Below, in pieces: positions 1 through 7,973 of a stretch of DNA of 64,000 nt. This stretch comes from VBDM01 sp035519135 (GTDB lineage Bacteria; Pseudomonadota; Gammaproteobacteria; Burkholderiales; SG8-39): the NCBI GenBank assembly GCA_035519135.1, contig DATIWX010000004.1, positions 1 to 64,000 of the forward strand. Reading direction: 5' to 3'. The notes below the pieces were generated by a model. It was not told the DNA's origin, searched no databases, and worked only from the letters and a program-made list of their open reading frames with translations. Numbering within the stretch: position 1 is the first letter of the stretch; each line of letters begins with the position of its first letter. Position numbers and translations under genes: made by a program.

Positions 1-796
1 CGGCCCGGGCCGCGGCGACCGCCGCCTTGCCCATCTCGCCGCGGCGGGCGTCGGTCATGCCGGGTGCGGGCGCTTCCTCGATCACTTTCTGGTGGCGGCG
101 CTGTATCGAGCAGTCGCGCTCGAAGAGGTGGATGCACTCGCCGTGCCGGTCGGCGAAGACCTGGATCTCGATGTGGCGCGGCCGCTCGAGCAATTTCTCG
201 ATGAGCACGCGGTCGTCTCCGAAAGCCGACTTCGCCTCGCGCCGGCAGGCGGCGAGCGCCGCGTCGAAATCCGCGGGCACCGGGACCGCGCGCATTCCCT
301 TGCCGCCGCCGCCGCTGGAAGCCTTGATCAGAACCGGGTAGCCGATGCGGCCGGCCTGCGCGCGCAGGACATCGATCGCCTGATCGTCGCCGTGATAGCC
401 GGGCACCGTGGCGACGCCGGCCTTTTCCATGACGATCTTGGCCGCGGACTTGTCTCCCATGGCGCGTATGGCGGCTGCCGGCGGGCCGATGAAGCAGACC
501 CGAGCGCGTTCGCAGGCTTCGGCGAATTCCGCGTTCTCGGACAGGAACCCGTAGCCGGGATGAATCGCCTTCGCGCCTGAACGTCTCGCCGCCTCGATGA
601 TGCGATCGGCGCGGAGGTAGCTGTCCGCGGCAGGCGCAGAACCGATGCGGAACGCTTCGTCGGCGAGTGCGACGTGCAGCGAGTGCCCGTCGGCGTCCGA
701 GTACACGGCGACCGTCGCTATCCCCATGCGCCTGGCGGTCCGCGCCACGCGGCAAGCGATCTCGCCGCGGTTGGCGATGAGGATCTTGTCGAACAA
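1..796 (-). CDS. liuD: 3-methylcrotonyl-CoA carboxylase alpha (biotin carboxylase) subunit, 5' part
   Basis: Biotin-dependent carboxylation of 3-methylcrotonyl-CoA in leucine breakdown; this subunit carboxylates biotin using ATP and bicarbonate. The gene runs off the left edge, so only about the first 265 residues are visible. They begin FDKILIANRGEIACRVART, the standard biotin-carboxylase opening. An ATP-grasp glycine-rich loop (SSGGGGKGMR) and the RDCSIQRRHQKVIEEAPAP motif follow, the latter close to the edge. The likely start is TTG at 796, because it immediately precedes FDKILIAN; no clear Shine-Dalgarno sequence is seen. The gap to the liuC stop is 8 bases. The assignment to methylcrotonyl- rather than propionyl-CoA carboxylase rests on linkage to liuB, liuC and liuA. 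Confidence 0.9.
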   Translation of the reverse strand, partial: MFDKILIANRGEIACRVARTARRMGIATVAVYSDADGHSLHVALADEAFRIGSAPAADSYLRADRIIEAARRSGAKAIHPGYGFLSENAEFAEACERARVCFIGPPAAAIRAMGDKSAAKIVMEKAGVATVPGYHGDDQAIDVLRAQAGRIGYPVLIKASSGGGGKGMRAVPVPADFDAALAACRREAKSAFGDDRVLIEKLLERPRHIEIQVFADRHGECIHLFERDCSIQRRHQKVIEEAPAPGMTDARRGEMGKAAVAAARA

Positions 797-804
797 GGGC
801 GCGC

Positions 805-1626
805 CTATTTTTTCTTCTTGGCGCGCGCGGCCTGCTTGGCTGCCTTCAGCCAGGCGGGCTGACGCTTTTCCAAGAAGGAACGCACGCCCTCCTTGCCCTC
901 GGCCGATGCGCGGGCGGTGGCGATGCGCACGGCCATGTCGGCCCTCAGTTCGGGCGTGAGCGGGCGCCCGGCGACCGCGCGAATCAATTCCTTGGTCACG
1001 GCGTGCGCGCCGGGCGCACCCTGGACGAGCTCGCCCAGGATCGCGTTCACCGTGGCGTCGAGCTCCTCGGGCGGCGCGATCTCCTGGATGAAGCCGATGC
1101 GATAGGCTTCCGCCGCGCTGAAGCGCTCCGCGGTGAGGAAATACCGGCTCGCGGCGCGCTCGCCCATTGCCGCGAGCACGTAGGGGCTGATGGTTGCCGG
1201 CGTCAGGCCCAGCCTGACCTCGGACACCGCGAACTCGGTCTCTGTGGACGCCGCCGCCATGTCGCAGGCGGCGATGAGCCCCATGCCCCCGGCGAAGGCG
1301 GCGCCGTGCACGCGCGCGATGGTCGGCTTCCTCATCGTGTGCAGCCGGTTGAGCATGGTGCCGAAAACCATGGCGTCCCTGCGGTTCTCCTCGAAGTCCA
1401 TCTCGCCCATGCGCTTCATCCAGTTGAGATCGGCTCCGGCGCAGAACACCTTGCCGCGCCCCGCGAGCACGACGGCGCGCACCGCGGGATCGGCGTCGAG
1501 CTCGCCGAACGCGGCGGTCAGCTCGGCGATCATGGCCTCGTTGAAGGCGTTGCGGACCTCGGGCCGGTTGAGCCAGAGCACGGCGACGCCGTGTTCCGCG
1601 TGGATTTCGATGGTTGCGTAGGCCAT
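805..1626 (-). CDS. liuC: Methylglutaconyl-CoA hydratase (enoyl-CoA hydratase/isomerase family)
   Basis: Predicted to hydrate 3-methylglutaconyl-CoA to HMG-CoA in leucine catabolism. The 273-residue protein has the crotonase fold signatures: NRPEVRNAFNEAM near the N-terminus, the oxyanion-hole segment GRGKVFCAGADLNWMKRMGE, and the second active-site segment VHGAAFAGGMGLIAACDMA, followed by SEVRLGLTPATISPYV. The C-terminus is a short run of lysines (ARAKKKK). It lies between liuB and liuD, 27 bases downstream of liuB. Other crotonases share these motifs, so the substrate is inferred from the operon. Confidence 0.9.
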   Translation of the reverse strand: MAYATIEIHAEHGVAVLWLNRPEVRNAFNEAMIAELTAAFGELDADPAVRAVVLAGRGKVFCAGADLNWMKRMGEMDFEENRRDAMVFGTMLNRLHTMRKPTIARVHGAAFAGGMGLIAACDMAAASTETEFAVSEVRLGLTPATISPYVLAAMGERAASRYFLTAERFSAAEAYRIGFIQEIAPPEELDATVNAILGELVQGAPGAHAVTKELIRAVAGRPLTPELRADMAVRIATARASAEGKEGVRSFLEKRQPAWLKAAKQAARAKKKK

Positions 1627-1653
1627 GCCCGTCTTTCTCCCTGAATAATCCGC

Positions 1654-3261
1654 TCACATCCGGAATACGCCGAACCGGGTTTCCTCGATCGGCGCGTTGA
1701 GCGAAGCGGAGATCGCGAGAGCCAGGGTGCGGCGCGTTTCCTCAGGCGCGATGACGCCGTCGTCCCACAACCGCGCGGTGGCGTAGTAGGGGTGTCCCTG
1801 GCGCTCATACTGCTCGAGGATGGGCCGCTTGAACTCCTGTTCCTCCTCCTTGCTCCAGCTGCCGTTCTTCGCCTCGATGCCGTCACGCTTGACGGTCGCG
1901 AGCACCGACGCCGCCTGTTCCCCGCCCATCACGGATATGCGCGCGTTCGGCCACATCCAGAGGAAGCGCGGCGAGAATGCGCGCCCGCACATACCGTAGT
2001 TGCCGGCACCGAAGGAGCCGCCGATGACGACCGTGAATTTCGGCACGCGGCTGCAGGACACCGCGGCGACCATCTTCGCGCCGTCCTTGGCGATGCCCCC
2101 CGCCTCGTATTTCTTGCCGACCATGAAGCCGGTGATGTTCTGCAGGAACACCAGCGGCATGCGCCGCTGGCTGCACAGCTCGATGAAGTGCGCGCCCTTC
2201 AGCGCCGATTCGGAAAAGAGGATGCCGTTGTTCGCGAGGATGCCGACGGGGTAGCCCCAGATGCGCGCGAAACCCGTCACCAGTGTCGCGCCGTAGTCCT
2301 GCTTGAACTCGTCCAGTTCGCTAGCGTCGACGATGCGCGCGATCGCTTCGCGGACATCGTAGGGCTTGCGCTTGTCCTCGGGGATGACCCCGTGCAGCTC
2401 CTCGGCAGGATAGAGCGGCTCTGCCGGCTCGCGCACGTCGAACTCCGCGGGCTTCGCGCCGCCGAGGTGGGCGACGATCCCGCGGACGATCGCGAGCGCG
2501 TGAGCGTCGTTTTGCGCGGCATGATCAGCGACGCCCGATTGCCGCGTATGCACGTCGGCCCCGCCGAGCTCCTCCGGCGAAACGATCTCGCCGGTCGCTG
2601 CCTTCACCAGCGGCGGACCGCCGAGGAAGATCGTGCCGTGTCCCTTGACGATGACGCACTCGTCGGACATCGCCGGCACATAGGCCCCGCCCGCCGTGCA
2701 CGAGCCCATCACCGCCGCGACCTGCGGGATACCGGCTGCCGACATCGTCGCCTGGTTGTAGAAGATGCGGCCGAAGTGCTCGCGGTCCGGGAAGACGCTG
2801 TCCTGCTCGGGGAGGAAAGCGCCGCCCGAGTCGACCAGATAGATGCACGGGAGGCGGTTCTGCAGCGCGATCTCCTGCGCGCGCAGGTGCTTCTTCACCG
2901 TGACCGGGTAGTAGGTCCCGCCCTTGACGGTAGCGTCGTTCACGACGATCGCGCACTCCCGGCCCGAGACCCGGCCGACGCCGGTGATGATCCCGGCTCC
3001 CGGCGCCTCGTCGCCGTACATGCCGAAGGCGGCGAGCTGGGACAGCTCGAGGAACGGCGAGCCCGGGTCGAGCAGGAGCCGCAAGCGCTCGCGCGGAAGG
3101 AGCTTGCCGCGGGAGACGTGCCTCGCTCGCGCCTCCTCCCCGCCGCCCTGCGCCGCGCGCGCGACCTTCTCGCGCAGATCGGCCACCAGAGTTGCCGTCG
3201 CCCGGGCGTTCGCCTGAAACTCGTCCGACCGGGGATTCAGCTTGCTCTTGATCGCGCTCAT
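1654..3261 (-). CDS. liuB: 3-methylcrotonyl-CoA carboxylase beta (carboxyltransferase) subunit
   Basis: Transfers the carboxyl group from carboxybiotin to 3-methylcrotonyl-CoA, working with LiuD. The 535-residue length is usual for MCC beta. Visible carboxyltransferase features are the N-terminal half with CIYLVDSGGAFLPEQDSVFP and GSCTAGGAYVPAMSDE, and the C-terminal half with FLQNITGFMVGKKYEAGGI, GGSFGAGNYGMCGRAF and the MGGEQAASVLA segment. The DSGGAFLP and NITGFMVG blocks are more typical of MCC than of propionyl-CoA carboxylase. The start codon overlaps the stop of the upstream GST-like gene by 4 bases, which suggests coupled translation. Confidence 0.95.
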   Translation of the reverse strand: MSAIKSKLNPRSDEFQANARATATLVADLREKVARAAQGGGEEARARHVSRGKLLPRERLRLLLDPGSPFLELSQLAAFGMYGDEAPGAGIITGVGRVSGRECAIVVNDATVKGGTYYPVTVKKHLRAQEIALQNRLPCIYLVDSGGAFLPEQDSVFPDREHFGRIFYNQATMSAAGIPQVAAVMGSCTAGGAYVPAMSDECVIVKGHGTIFLGGPPLVKAATGEIVSPEELGGADVHTRQSGVADHAAQNDAHALAIVRGIVAHLGGAKPAEFDVREPAEPLYPAEELHGVIPEDKRKPYDVREAIARIVDASELDEFKQDYGATLVTGFARIWGYPVGILANNGILFSESALKGAHFIELCSQRRMPLVFLQNITGFMVGKKYEAGGIAKDGAKMVAAVSCSRVPKFTVVIGGSFGAGNYGMCGRAFSPRFLWMWPNARISVMGGEQAASVLATVKRDGIEAKNGSWSKEEEQEFKRPILEQYERQGHPYYATARLWDDGVIAPEETRRTLALAISASLNAPIEETRFGVFRM

Positions 3262-3917
3262 CGTGCGGCCTGCTTGCGATCCGGGATCGGATGGCCCGGG
3301 AGCAGCTCGTACGGGTGCTTCCAGCGAGGCTCGGTCCGGATGCGCGCGAGCCAGTCCCGTATGCCCGGGTGGCGGTTCCAGTCGACCCCCAGTTCATCTT
3401 CGAAGAAAAGGTAGGCGCACGCCGAAAGGTCCGCAATGGTAAGGCGCTCGCCGACGAGGTACTTGCGGGTGCTCAGCTGCGCATCGAGTACTTGCCACGC
3501 GGCCTGGGCGCGCTTGCCGAATTCCTCGGTCACCGCTTTGTCGGGCGCATTGCCCAACCGCGGCGCGAGGGCGCGCAAGAACCGGTAGCTTGCGGTGTAG
3601 CCGGTGAGCTTGTGATTGTCCCAGAGCAGCCAGCGCAGGATCTCGCGCCGCTCCGCGTCGTCCCTCCAGCCGTAGCGGCCGATGCGCTCCACCAGGTAGT
3701 CGAGTATCGCGCCCGACTGCGACAGGCGCAGATCGCCGTGCTCGAGCACGGGCGCTTCCCCCATGACGTTGATCTTCCGGTACTCGGGCGTCCTCGTCTC
3801 GCCGTTGAAATAATCGACGAACCTCGCCTTCCAGTCCGCGCCGGCGAGCTCGAGATAGAGCGCCGGCTTGTAGCAGTTTCCCGACTGGGCGAACCCATAG
3901 AGCAGGTATTCGGACAT
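3258..3917 (-). CDS. Glutathione S-transferase family protein
   Basis: A 219-residue cytosolic GST-like protein. The thioredoxin-like N-domain starts EYLLYGFAQSGNCYKPALYL and carries the conserved VMGEAPVLEHGDLRLSQSGA stretch, in which the cis-Pro and the Gln-Ser pair bind glutathione. The all-helical C-domain has ERLTIADLSACAYLFFEDEL, with the usual N-capping box Asp. The substrate is unknown. The gene is placed inside the liu operon, overlapping liuB by 4 bases and separated by 4 bases from the HCCA-isomerase-like gene. That partner belongs to another glutathione-using family, so the two may act together, for example on a toxic acyl or aldehyde intermediate. That role is inference. Confidence 0.85.
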   Translation of the reverse strand: MSEYLLYGFAQSGNCYKPALYLELAGADWKARFVDYFNGETRTPEYRKINVMGEAPVLEHGDLRLSQSGAILDYLVERIGRYGWRDDAERREILRWLLWDNHKLTGYTASYRFLRALAPRLGNAPDKAVTEEFGKRAQAAWQVLDAQLSTRKYLVGERLTIADLSACAYLFFEDELGVDWNRHPGIRDWLARIRTEPRWKHPYELLPGHPIPDRKQAAR

Positions 3918-3921
3918 CCGA

Positions 3922-4524
3922 TCACCAGCCGCCGGTGGCCAGCCATTTGTCTATTTGGTCGAGCCTGTCCGAGCCCCAGAAAGGCTCGCCGTCGACGACG
4001 ATGTAGGGCGAACCGAACGCGCCCGCCGCGATCGCCTTGTCGACGCGCTCTTTGGTGCGGTCTTTGGTCGCCTGGTCGCCGATCCCGGCGCGGACCTCGT
4101 CGGCGTTGAAGCCGGACTTTCCCGCGACCGCAACCACGTTGTCCGCGCCCGATATATCCACGTCGTCGACGAAGTAGGCGCGGTACAGCGCCCTCGCGAG
4201 TTCCTTCGCTCGTTTCGGATCCTTCGCGTCCATCCAGTAGAACGCGCGGCACGCGGATACCGAGGAGATCGGAAAGACCGACGGATGCCGGAAGGCTACG
4301 CCCAGGTACTTGGCGGTACGCAGCATGTCGCGCACGTGGTACGGCCCTTTCACCGGGATGGAGGGCAGGGGCGTTCCGCCCGTCGTCTTGAACGCGACGC
4401 CGAGCAGGAACGGCCGCCATTTCACCTCGCGGCCGTGTTTCGATCCGAGCGCGTCGATCTTGTGGCTGGCGAAGTAGCCGTAGGGCGAGGAGAAATCGAA
4501 GTAGAAGTCGATCGGATTCGGCAT
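3922..4524 (-). CDS. 2-hydroxychromene-2-carboxylate isomerase-like protein (DsbA-fold, kappa-GST family)
   Basis: A 200-residue thioredoxin-fold protein of the HCCA isomerase/kappa-GST family. It opens with NPIDFYFDFSSPYGYFASHK, where the SSPY serine sits at the glutathione-binding position in place of a CxxC motif. It ends with AFGSPYIVVDGEPFWGSDRLDQ, the family's C-terminal GxP and WGxDR signatures. HCCA isomerases act in naphthalene breakdown, but no naphthalene genes are present here, so the true substrate is open. The ATG overlaps the thiolase stop TAA at 4524. Placement between a thiolase and a GST inside a liu operon suggests a role in handling CoA-pathway side products. Confidence 0.85.
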   Translation of the reverse strand: MPNPIDFYFDFSSPYGYFASHKIDALGSKHGREVKWRPFLLGVAFKTTGGTPLPSIPVKGPYHVRDMLRTAKYLGVAFRHPSVFPISSVSACRAFYWMDAKDPKRAKELARALYRAYFVDDVDISGADNVVAVAGKSGFNADEVRAGIGDQATKDRTKERVDKAIAAGAFGSPYIVVDGEPFWGSDRLDQIDKWLATGGW

Positions 4525-5723
4525 TACGCGAGCTCGATCGCCATCGCGGTGGCCTCCCCGCCGCCGATGCAAAGGCTCGCGACGCCGCGCTTGCCGCCGG
4601 TCTTCTTCAGCGCGCCGATGAGGGTCACGAGGATGCGCGCGCCCGAGGCGCCGATCGGATGTCCGAGCGCGCAGGCCCCGCCGTGGATGTTGACTTTCTC
4701 GTGCGGCAGCCCGTGCTCCTTCATCGCCGCCATGGTGACCACGGCGAACGCCTCGTTGATCTCGTACAGGTCGACCTTGGACGCGCTCCAGCCGGTGGCC
4801 TCGTACAGCTTCCTGATCGCGCCTACCGGCGCAGTGGTGAACCAGCCCGGTTCCTGCGAATGGGTGGTGTGAGCGACGACGATAGCGAGGGGCTTCAGGC
4901 CGAGCCTCTCGGCGGTGGAGCGCCGCATCATCACCAGCGCCGCCGCGCCGTCGGAGATCGAGCTCGAGTTCGCCGCGGTCACGGTGCCGTCCTTGCGGAA
5001 GGCCGGCTTCAGCGTGGGGATCTTCTCGAAGTTGGCCTTGAACGGCTGCTCGTCCTGCTCCATGAAGCGCTCGGCCTTGCCGGTCTTGATCGCGATCGGC
5101 GTGGTTTCCCAGGCAAACGCCCCGTTCTTGTTGGCGGCCTGCGCGCGCTCCAGCGACTTGACCGCGAACTTGTCCTGCTCTTCGCGGCTGAAGCTGTACT
5201 TGGCGGCGCAGTCCTCGGCGAAGACGCCCATCAGCTTGCCCCCGCCCTTGTCGTCTTTTGCGTAGGCATCTTCGAGGCCGTCGAAGAACATGTGGTCGAG
5301 CGCCTGCTGGTGGCCCATGCGGTAGCCCGAGCGTGCCTTGGGAAGGAGGTAGGGCGCGTTGGTCATCGACTCCATGCCGCCGGCGACCATGATCTCGCTC
5401 GCGCCCGACGCGAGCATGTCGTGCGCGAACATCGCGGCCTTCATGCCCGAGCCGCACATCTTGTTGACGGTGGTGGCTCCGGTGGCGAGCGGCAAGCCGC
5501 CGCCGAGACTCGCCTGGCGCGCGGGCGCCTGGCCCTGACCCGCGGGCAGGACGCAGCCCATGACGACCTCCTGAACCTGCTCGGGCTTGATGCCGGCGCG
5601 CTCGACCGCGGCGCGGATCGCGGCCGCGCCGAGTTGCGGCGCGGAAAAGTCCTTCAATTCGCCCTGAAACGCGCCCATGGGAGTACGGGCGGCGGAAACG
5701 ATGACAATGGGATCGTTCAACAT
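4524..5723 (-). CDS. Acetyl-CoA acetyltransferase (thiolase)
   Basis: A 399-residue type II thiolase that interconverts two acetyl-CoA and acetoacetyl-CoA plus CoA. The nucleophile Cys90 lies in NKMCGSGMK. The catalytic His lies in GGACALGHPIGASGARI, and the second catalytic Cys lies in the C-terminal CIGGGEA motif. EINEAFAVV is also present. In this operon it would act on acetoacetate-derived acetoacetyl-CoA from leucine. With phaC 3 kb away it could also feed PHB synthesis, although no phaB reductase is in the window. The start is chosen at ATG 5723, just before the conserved DPIVIVSAARTPMG. Confidence 0.93.
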   Translation of the reverse strand: MLNDPIVIVSAARTPMGAFQGELKDFSAPQLGAAAIRAAVERAGIKPEQVQEVVMGCVLPAGQGQAPARQASLGGGLPLATGATTVNKMCGSGMKAAMFAHDMLASGASEIMVAGGMESMTNAPYLLPKARSGYRMGHQQALDHMFFDGLEDAYAKDDKGGGKLMGVFAEDCAAKYSFSREEQDKFAVKSLERAQAANKNGAFAWETTPIAIKTGKAERFMEQDEQPFKANFEKIPTLKPAFRKDGTVTAANSSSISDGAAALVMMRRSTAERLGLKPLAIVVAHTTHSQEPGWFTTAPVGAIRKLYEATGWSASKVDLYEINEAFAVVTMAAMKEHGLPHEKVNIHGGACALGHPIGASGARILVTLIGALKKTGGKRGVASLCIGGGEATAMAIELA

Positions 5724-5733
5724 GGTGGTGTCC

Positions 5734-6216
5734 TCAGTGGGTGATACTCAGATCAAATCGCTGCTCGGTGACTTCGACTCCCCAGGTCCGGTCTGGCCGC
5801 TCCTCGGTGAGCACGAAACCGTGGCGCTCGTAGAGCTTTCTCGCCGCATCCAGCCCTGCAAACGTCGTCAGGTACAGATGCCGGTGTCCGGCGTTCTGGC
5901 AAAAATCCAGCGCAGTGCGCATGAGACGCTCGCCCAGACCTTTCCCGCGTTGCGAGTCCTCCACGATGAAAAAGCGCAACCTCGCCGCCGGGGATTCCCG
6001 GGAACCGTCGATCGCGAGGCCGCCGACGACTTCGCCGTTCTCGGCGGCGATCCAGAATCCGTCGCGCGCCGGATCGAGGCGTGCGAGGAGGCCGCCCAGC
6101 TCGTTGGCGATCTTCGCCTCGAAGTAGCGCCCGAAGCGCCAATCGCGTGCGTAGTAGCGCCCGTGCAGCTCGACGAGCCGGCCGATGCTTCCGGGAACGT
6201 ATCCGCTGATCTGCAT
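5734..6216 (-). CDS. GNAT-family N-acetyltransferase
   Basis: A 160-residue single-domain GNAT protein. The acetyl-CoA pyrophosphate-binding motif appears as VEDSQRGKGLGERLMRTALD (Q/R-x-x-G-x-G/A type). It is followed by the HLYLTTFAGLDAARKLYERHGF segment typical of motif B, and a C-terminal beta strand. The acceptor is not identifiable from sequence. It is co-oriented in the liu operon, 9 bases downstream of liuA and 10 bases upstream of the thiolase, so it is expected to be co-expressed. It could be a protein or small-molecule acetylase that senses or uses the acetyl-CoA produced by the pathway; this is conjecture. Confidence 0.85.
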   Translation of the reverse strand: MQISGYVPGSIGRLVELHGRYYARDWRFGRYFEAKIANELGGLLARLDPARDGFWIAAENGEVVGGLAIDGSRESPAARLRFFIVEDSQRGKGLGERLMRTALDFCQNAGHRHLYLTTFAGLDAARKLYERHGFVLTEERPDRTWGVEVTEQRFDLSITH

Positions 6217-6225
6217 TTTGGACGT

Positions 6226-7416
6226 TCAACCGGTTTCGGAAAACAGCTCGCGCCCGATCAGCCAGCGGCGGATCTCGGACGTCCCGGCGCCGATCTCGTA
6301 GAGCTTGGCGTCGCGCCACAGGCGCCCGGTCGGGGTTTCGTTGATATAGCCCATGCCGCCCAGGCACTGGATCGCTTCGCCCGCCATCCAGGTCGCCTTT
6401 TCGGCGGCGTAGAGGATCGCGCCGGCCGCGTCCTTGCGTGTGGTCTCGCCTCGATCGAGCGCCTGGCCGACGGCGTAGACGTAAGCGCGGCACGCCGAGA
6501 ACGTGGTGTACATGTCGGCGAGCTTACCCTGCATCAGCTGGAACTCGCCGATCGGCTGGCCGAACTGCTTGCGCTCGTGAACATAGGGCACGACCACGTC
6601 GAGGCAGGCGGCCATGATGCCCAAGGGCCCGCCCGCCAGGACGGCGCGCTCGTAGTCGAGTCCCGACATCAGGACTTTCACGCCCTTCGCTTCCTCGCCG
6701 AGCACGTTCTCCGCCGGCACTTCGCAGTCACGGAACACCAGCTCGCAGGTGTTGGACCCGCGCATGCCGAGCTTGTCGAGCTTCTGAGCCGTGGAAAATC
6801 CCTTCATCCCTCGTTCGACGATGAAGGCGGTGATCGCCTCCGAGGTCTTGCCGTAGACCACGAGCACACTGGCGTCGGGGCCGTTGGTGATCCACATCTT
6901 GTTGCCGTTGAGGAGGTAGCGATCGCCGCGCCGCTCCGCGCGCAGCCGCATGCCGACGACGTCGGAGCCCGCACCCGGCTCGGACATCGCGAGCGCGCCC
7001 ACCCACTCTCCGGAGACGAGCCTGGGCAGGTACTTCCTCTTCTGCGCGGCGCTGCCGTTCCTGCGGATCTGGTTGACGCACAGATTGGAATGCGCGCCGT
7101 ACGACAGTCCCACCGAGGCCGAAGCGCGCGAGATCTCCTCCATCGCCACGATGTGGGCGAGATAGCCCATTGCGGTGCCGCCGAATTCCTCCTCCACGGT
7201 GACGCCGAGAAGCCCGAGCGCGCCGAGCTTCTTCCACAGCTCGGGGGGGAACTGGTTGGAGCGGTCGATCTCCGCAGCGTGCGGCGCGATCTCGGCGGCG
7301 GCGAATGCGCGCACCGAGCTGCGCAGCATGTCGGCCTCCTCTCCAAGGGCGAAGCGCAGCCCCGGCAGCTCGGCCGCCGCGACTCCGCCTGCGGGGAAAT
7401 TCGGGGTGCGGTCCAT
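6226..7416 (-). CDS. liuA: Isovaleryl-CoA dehydrogenase
   Basis: FAD-dependent acyl-CoA dehydrogenase that oxidises isovaleryl-CoA to 3-methylcrotonyl-CoA, passing electrons to ETF. At 396 residues it has the family length. Visible features are the N-terminal helical domain, the beta-domain signature ALAMSEPGAGSDVVGMRLRA and GNKMWITNGPDA, and the C-terminal helical domain with LMQGKLADMYTTFSACRAYVY and CLGGMGYINETPTGRLWRD. The SGLDYERAVLAGGPLGIM segment holds the Glu used as catalytic base at the position characteristic of isovaleryl-CoA dehydrogenases. It is the first enzyme gene after the LiuR-type operator/promoter. Confidence 0.95.
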   Translation of the reverse strand: MDRTPNFPAGGVAAAELPGLRFALGEEADMLRSSVRAFAAAEIAPHAAEIDRSNQFPPELWKKLGALGLLGVTVEEEFGGTAMGYLAHIVAMEEISRASASVGLSYGAHSNLCVNQIRRNGSAAQKRKYLPRLVSGEWVGALAMSEPGAGSDVVGMRLRAERRGDRYLLNGNKMWITNGPDASVLVVYGKTSEAITAFIVERGMKGFSTAQKLDKLGMRGSNTCELVFRDCEVPAENVLGEEAKGVKVLMSGLDYERAVLAGGPLGIMAACLDVVVPYVHERKQFGQPIGEFQLMQGKLADMYTTFSACRAYVYAVGQALDRGETTRKDAAGAILYAAEKATWMAGEAIQCLGGMGYINETPTGRLWRDAKLYEIGAGTSEIRRWLIGRELFSETG

Positions 7417-7440
7417 GGACGCGCTCGGGTGGAGAAGAGG

Positions 7441-7469
7441 ACTCTACTTAACGTTTACGTTAACGTCAA
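7441..7469 (-). promoter_or_regulatory. LiuR-type operator embedded in the liuA promoter
   Basis: Reading on the minus strand, TTGACG (7469-7464) and TAGAGT (7446-7441) form -35 and -10 boxes separated by 17 bases. The 16-base near-palindrome TTTACGTTAACGTCAA (7454-7469 on the plus strand) covers the -35 box and most of the spacer. It has one mismatched pair. ACGT recurs three times with a 6-base period, at 7451, 7457 and 7463. It lies between liuR and liuA, matches the palindromic ACGT-rich sites described for LiuR, and fits the MerR-family habit of binding within the promoter spacer. Confidence 0.8.
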
Positions 7470-7481
7470 TTCGGGGTGCGC

Positions 7482-7904
7482 TCAGGCGAGGCGGCGGCGC
7501 CTGGCGCGGCGGTCGTTCAGCAGTTTCTTGGACTGGCGCTCGAAGCCGCGGATCTCCTCGAGCACCTCGTCGATCTCCTCGCGCTGGCGCTCGAGCTGCT
7601 CGCGGCGAGTCGCGAGGGCCGTGACGAATTTCTCGAGCTGCGGCTTCTCGTCGGGCGCGGAATCGTACAGCTCCAGCATCTCGCGCACATCGGCGAGCGA
7701 GAAACCCAGCCGCTTGCCGCGCAGAATGAGCTTCAGGCGTACGTAGTCGCGCTTGGAATAGACGCGTCGGCTGCCGTCGCGCTTGGGCGAGAGCAGCCCC
7801 TCGTCCTCGTAGAAGCGGATCGCCCGCGGGGTGACGTCGAGCTCGCGAGCGAGGTCGCCTATGGAGCAAGGCTCGTTGATCGACTCGGTGGCGTCGGCCG
7901 CCAT
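7482..7904 (-). CDS. liuR: MerR-family transcriptional regulator of leucine catabolism
   Basis: A 140-residue MerR-family regulator. The N-terminal winged helix-turn-helix reads CSIGDLARELDVTPRAIRFY then EDEGLLSPKRDGSRRVYSKR, the classic MerR DNA-binding signature. A long Arg/Glu/Gln-rich coiled coil (about residues 80-130) forms the dimer. There is no cysteine cluster as in metal-sensing MerR proteins. It is transcribed in the same direction as the liu genes and sits directly upstream of the operator and liuA, so it is assigned as LiuR. The known family member responds to branched-chain acyl-CoA intermediates. Confidence 0.9.
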   Translation of the reverse strand: MAADATESINEPCSIGDLARELDVTPRAIRFYEDEGLLSPKRDGSRRVYSKRDYVRLKLILRGKRLGFSLADVREMLELYDSAPDEKPQLEKFVTALATRREQLERQREEIDEVLEEIRGFERQSKKLLNDRRARRRRLA

Positions 7905-7973
7905 AATTTGAGAAAATTCGACCGCAGAGATGCAATTCTACCGCCGGCGAGGTCCGCGGCGCACCCCATACGA

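Noticed and set aside
3922..4524. Naphthalene or other aromatic degradation pathway
   Set aside because: Only an HCCA-isomerase-like gene is present; no ring-cleaving dioxygenase or aldolase gene is nearby.
5677..7746. A 689-codon open frame on the plus strand across the GNAT gene and liuA
   Set aside because: Antisense to recognised genes on the minus strand; no domain in its translation.
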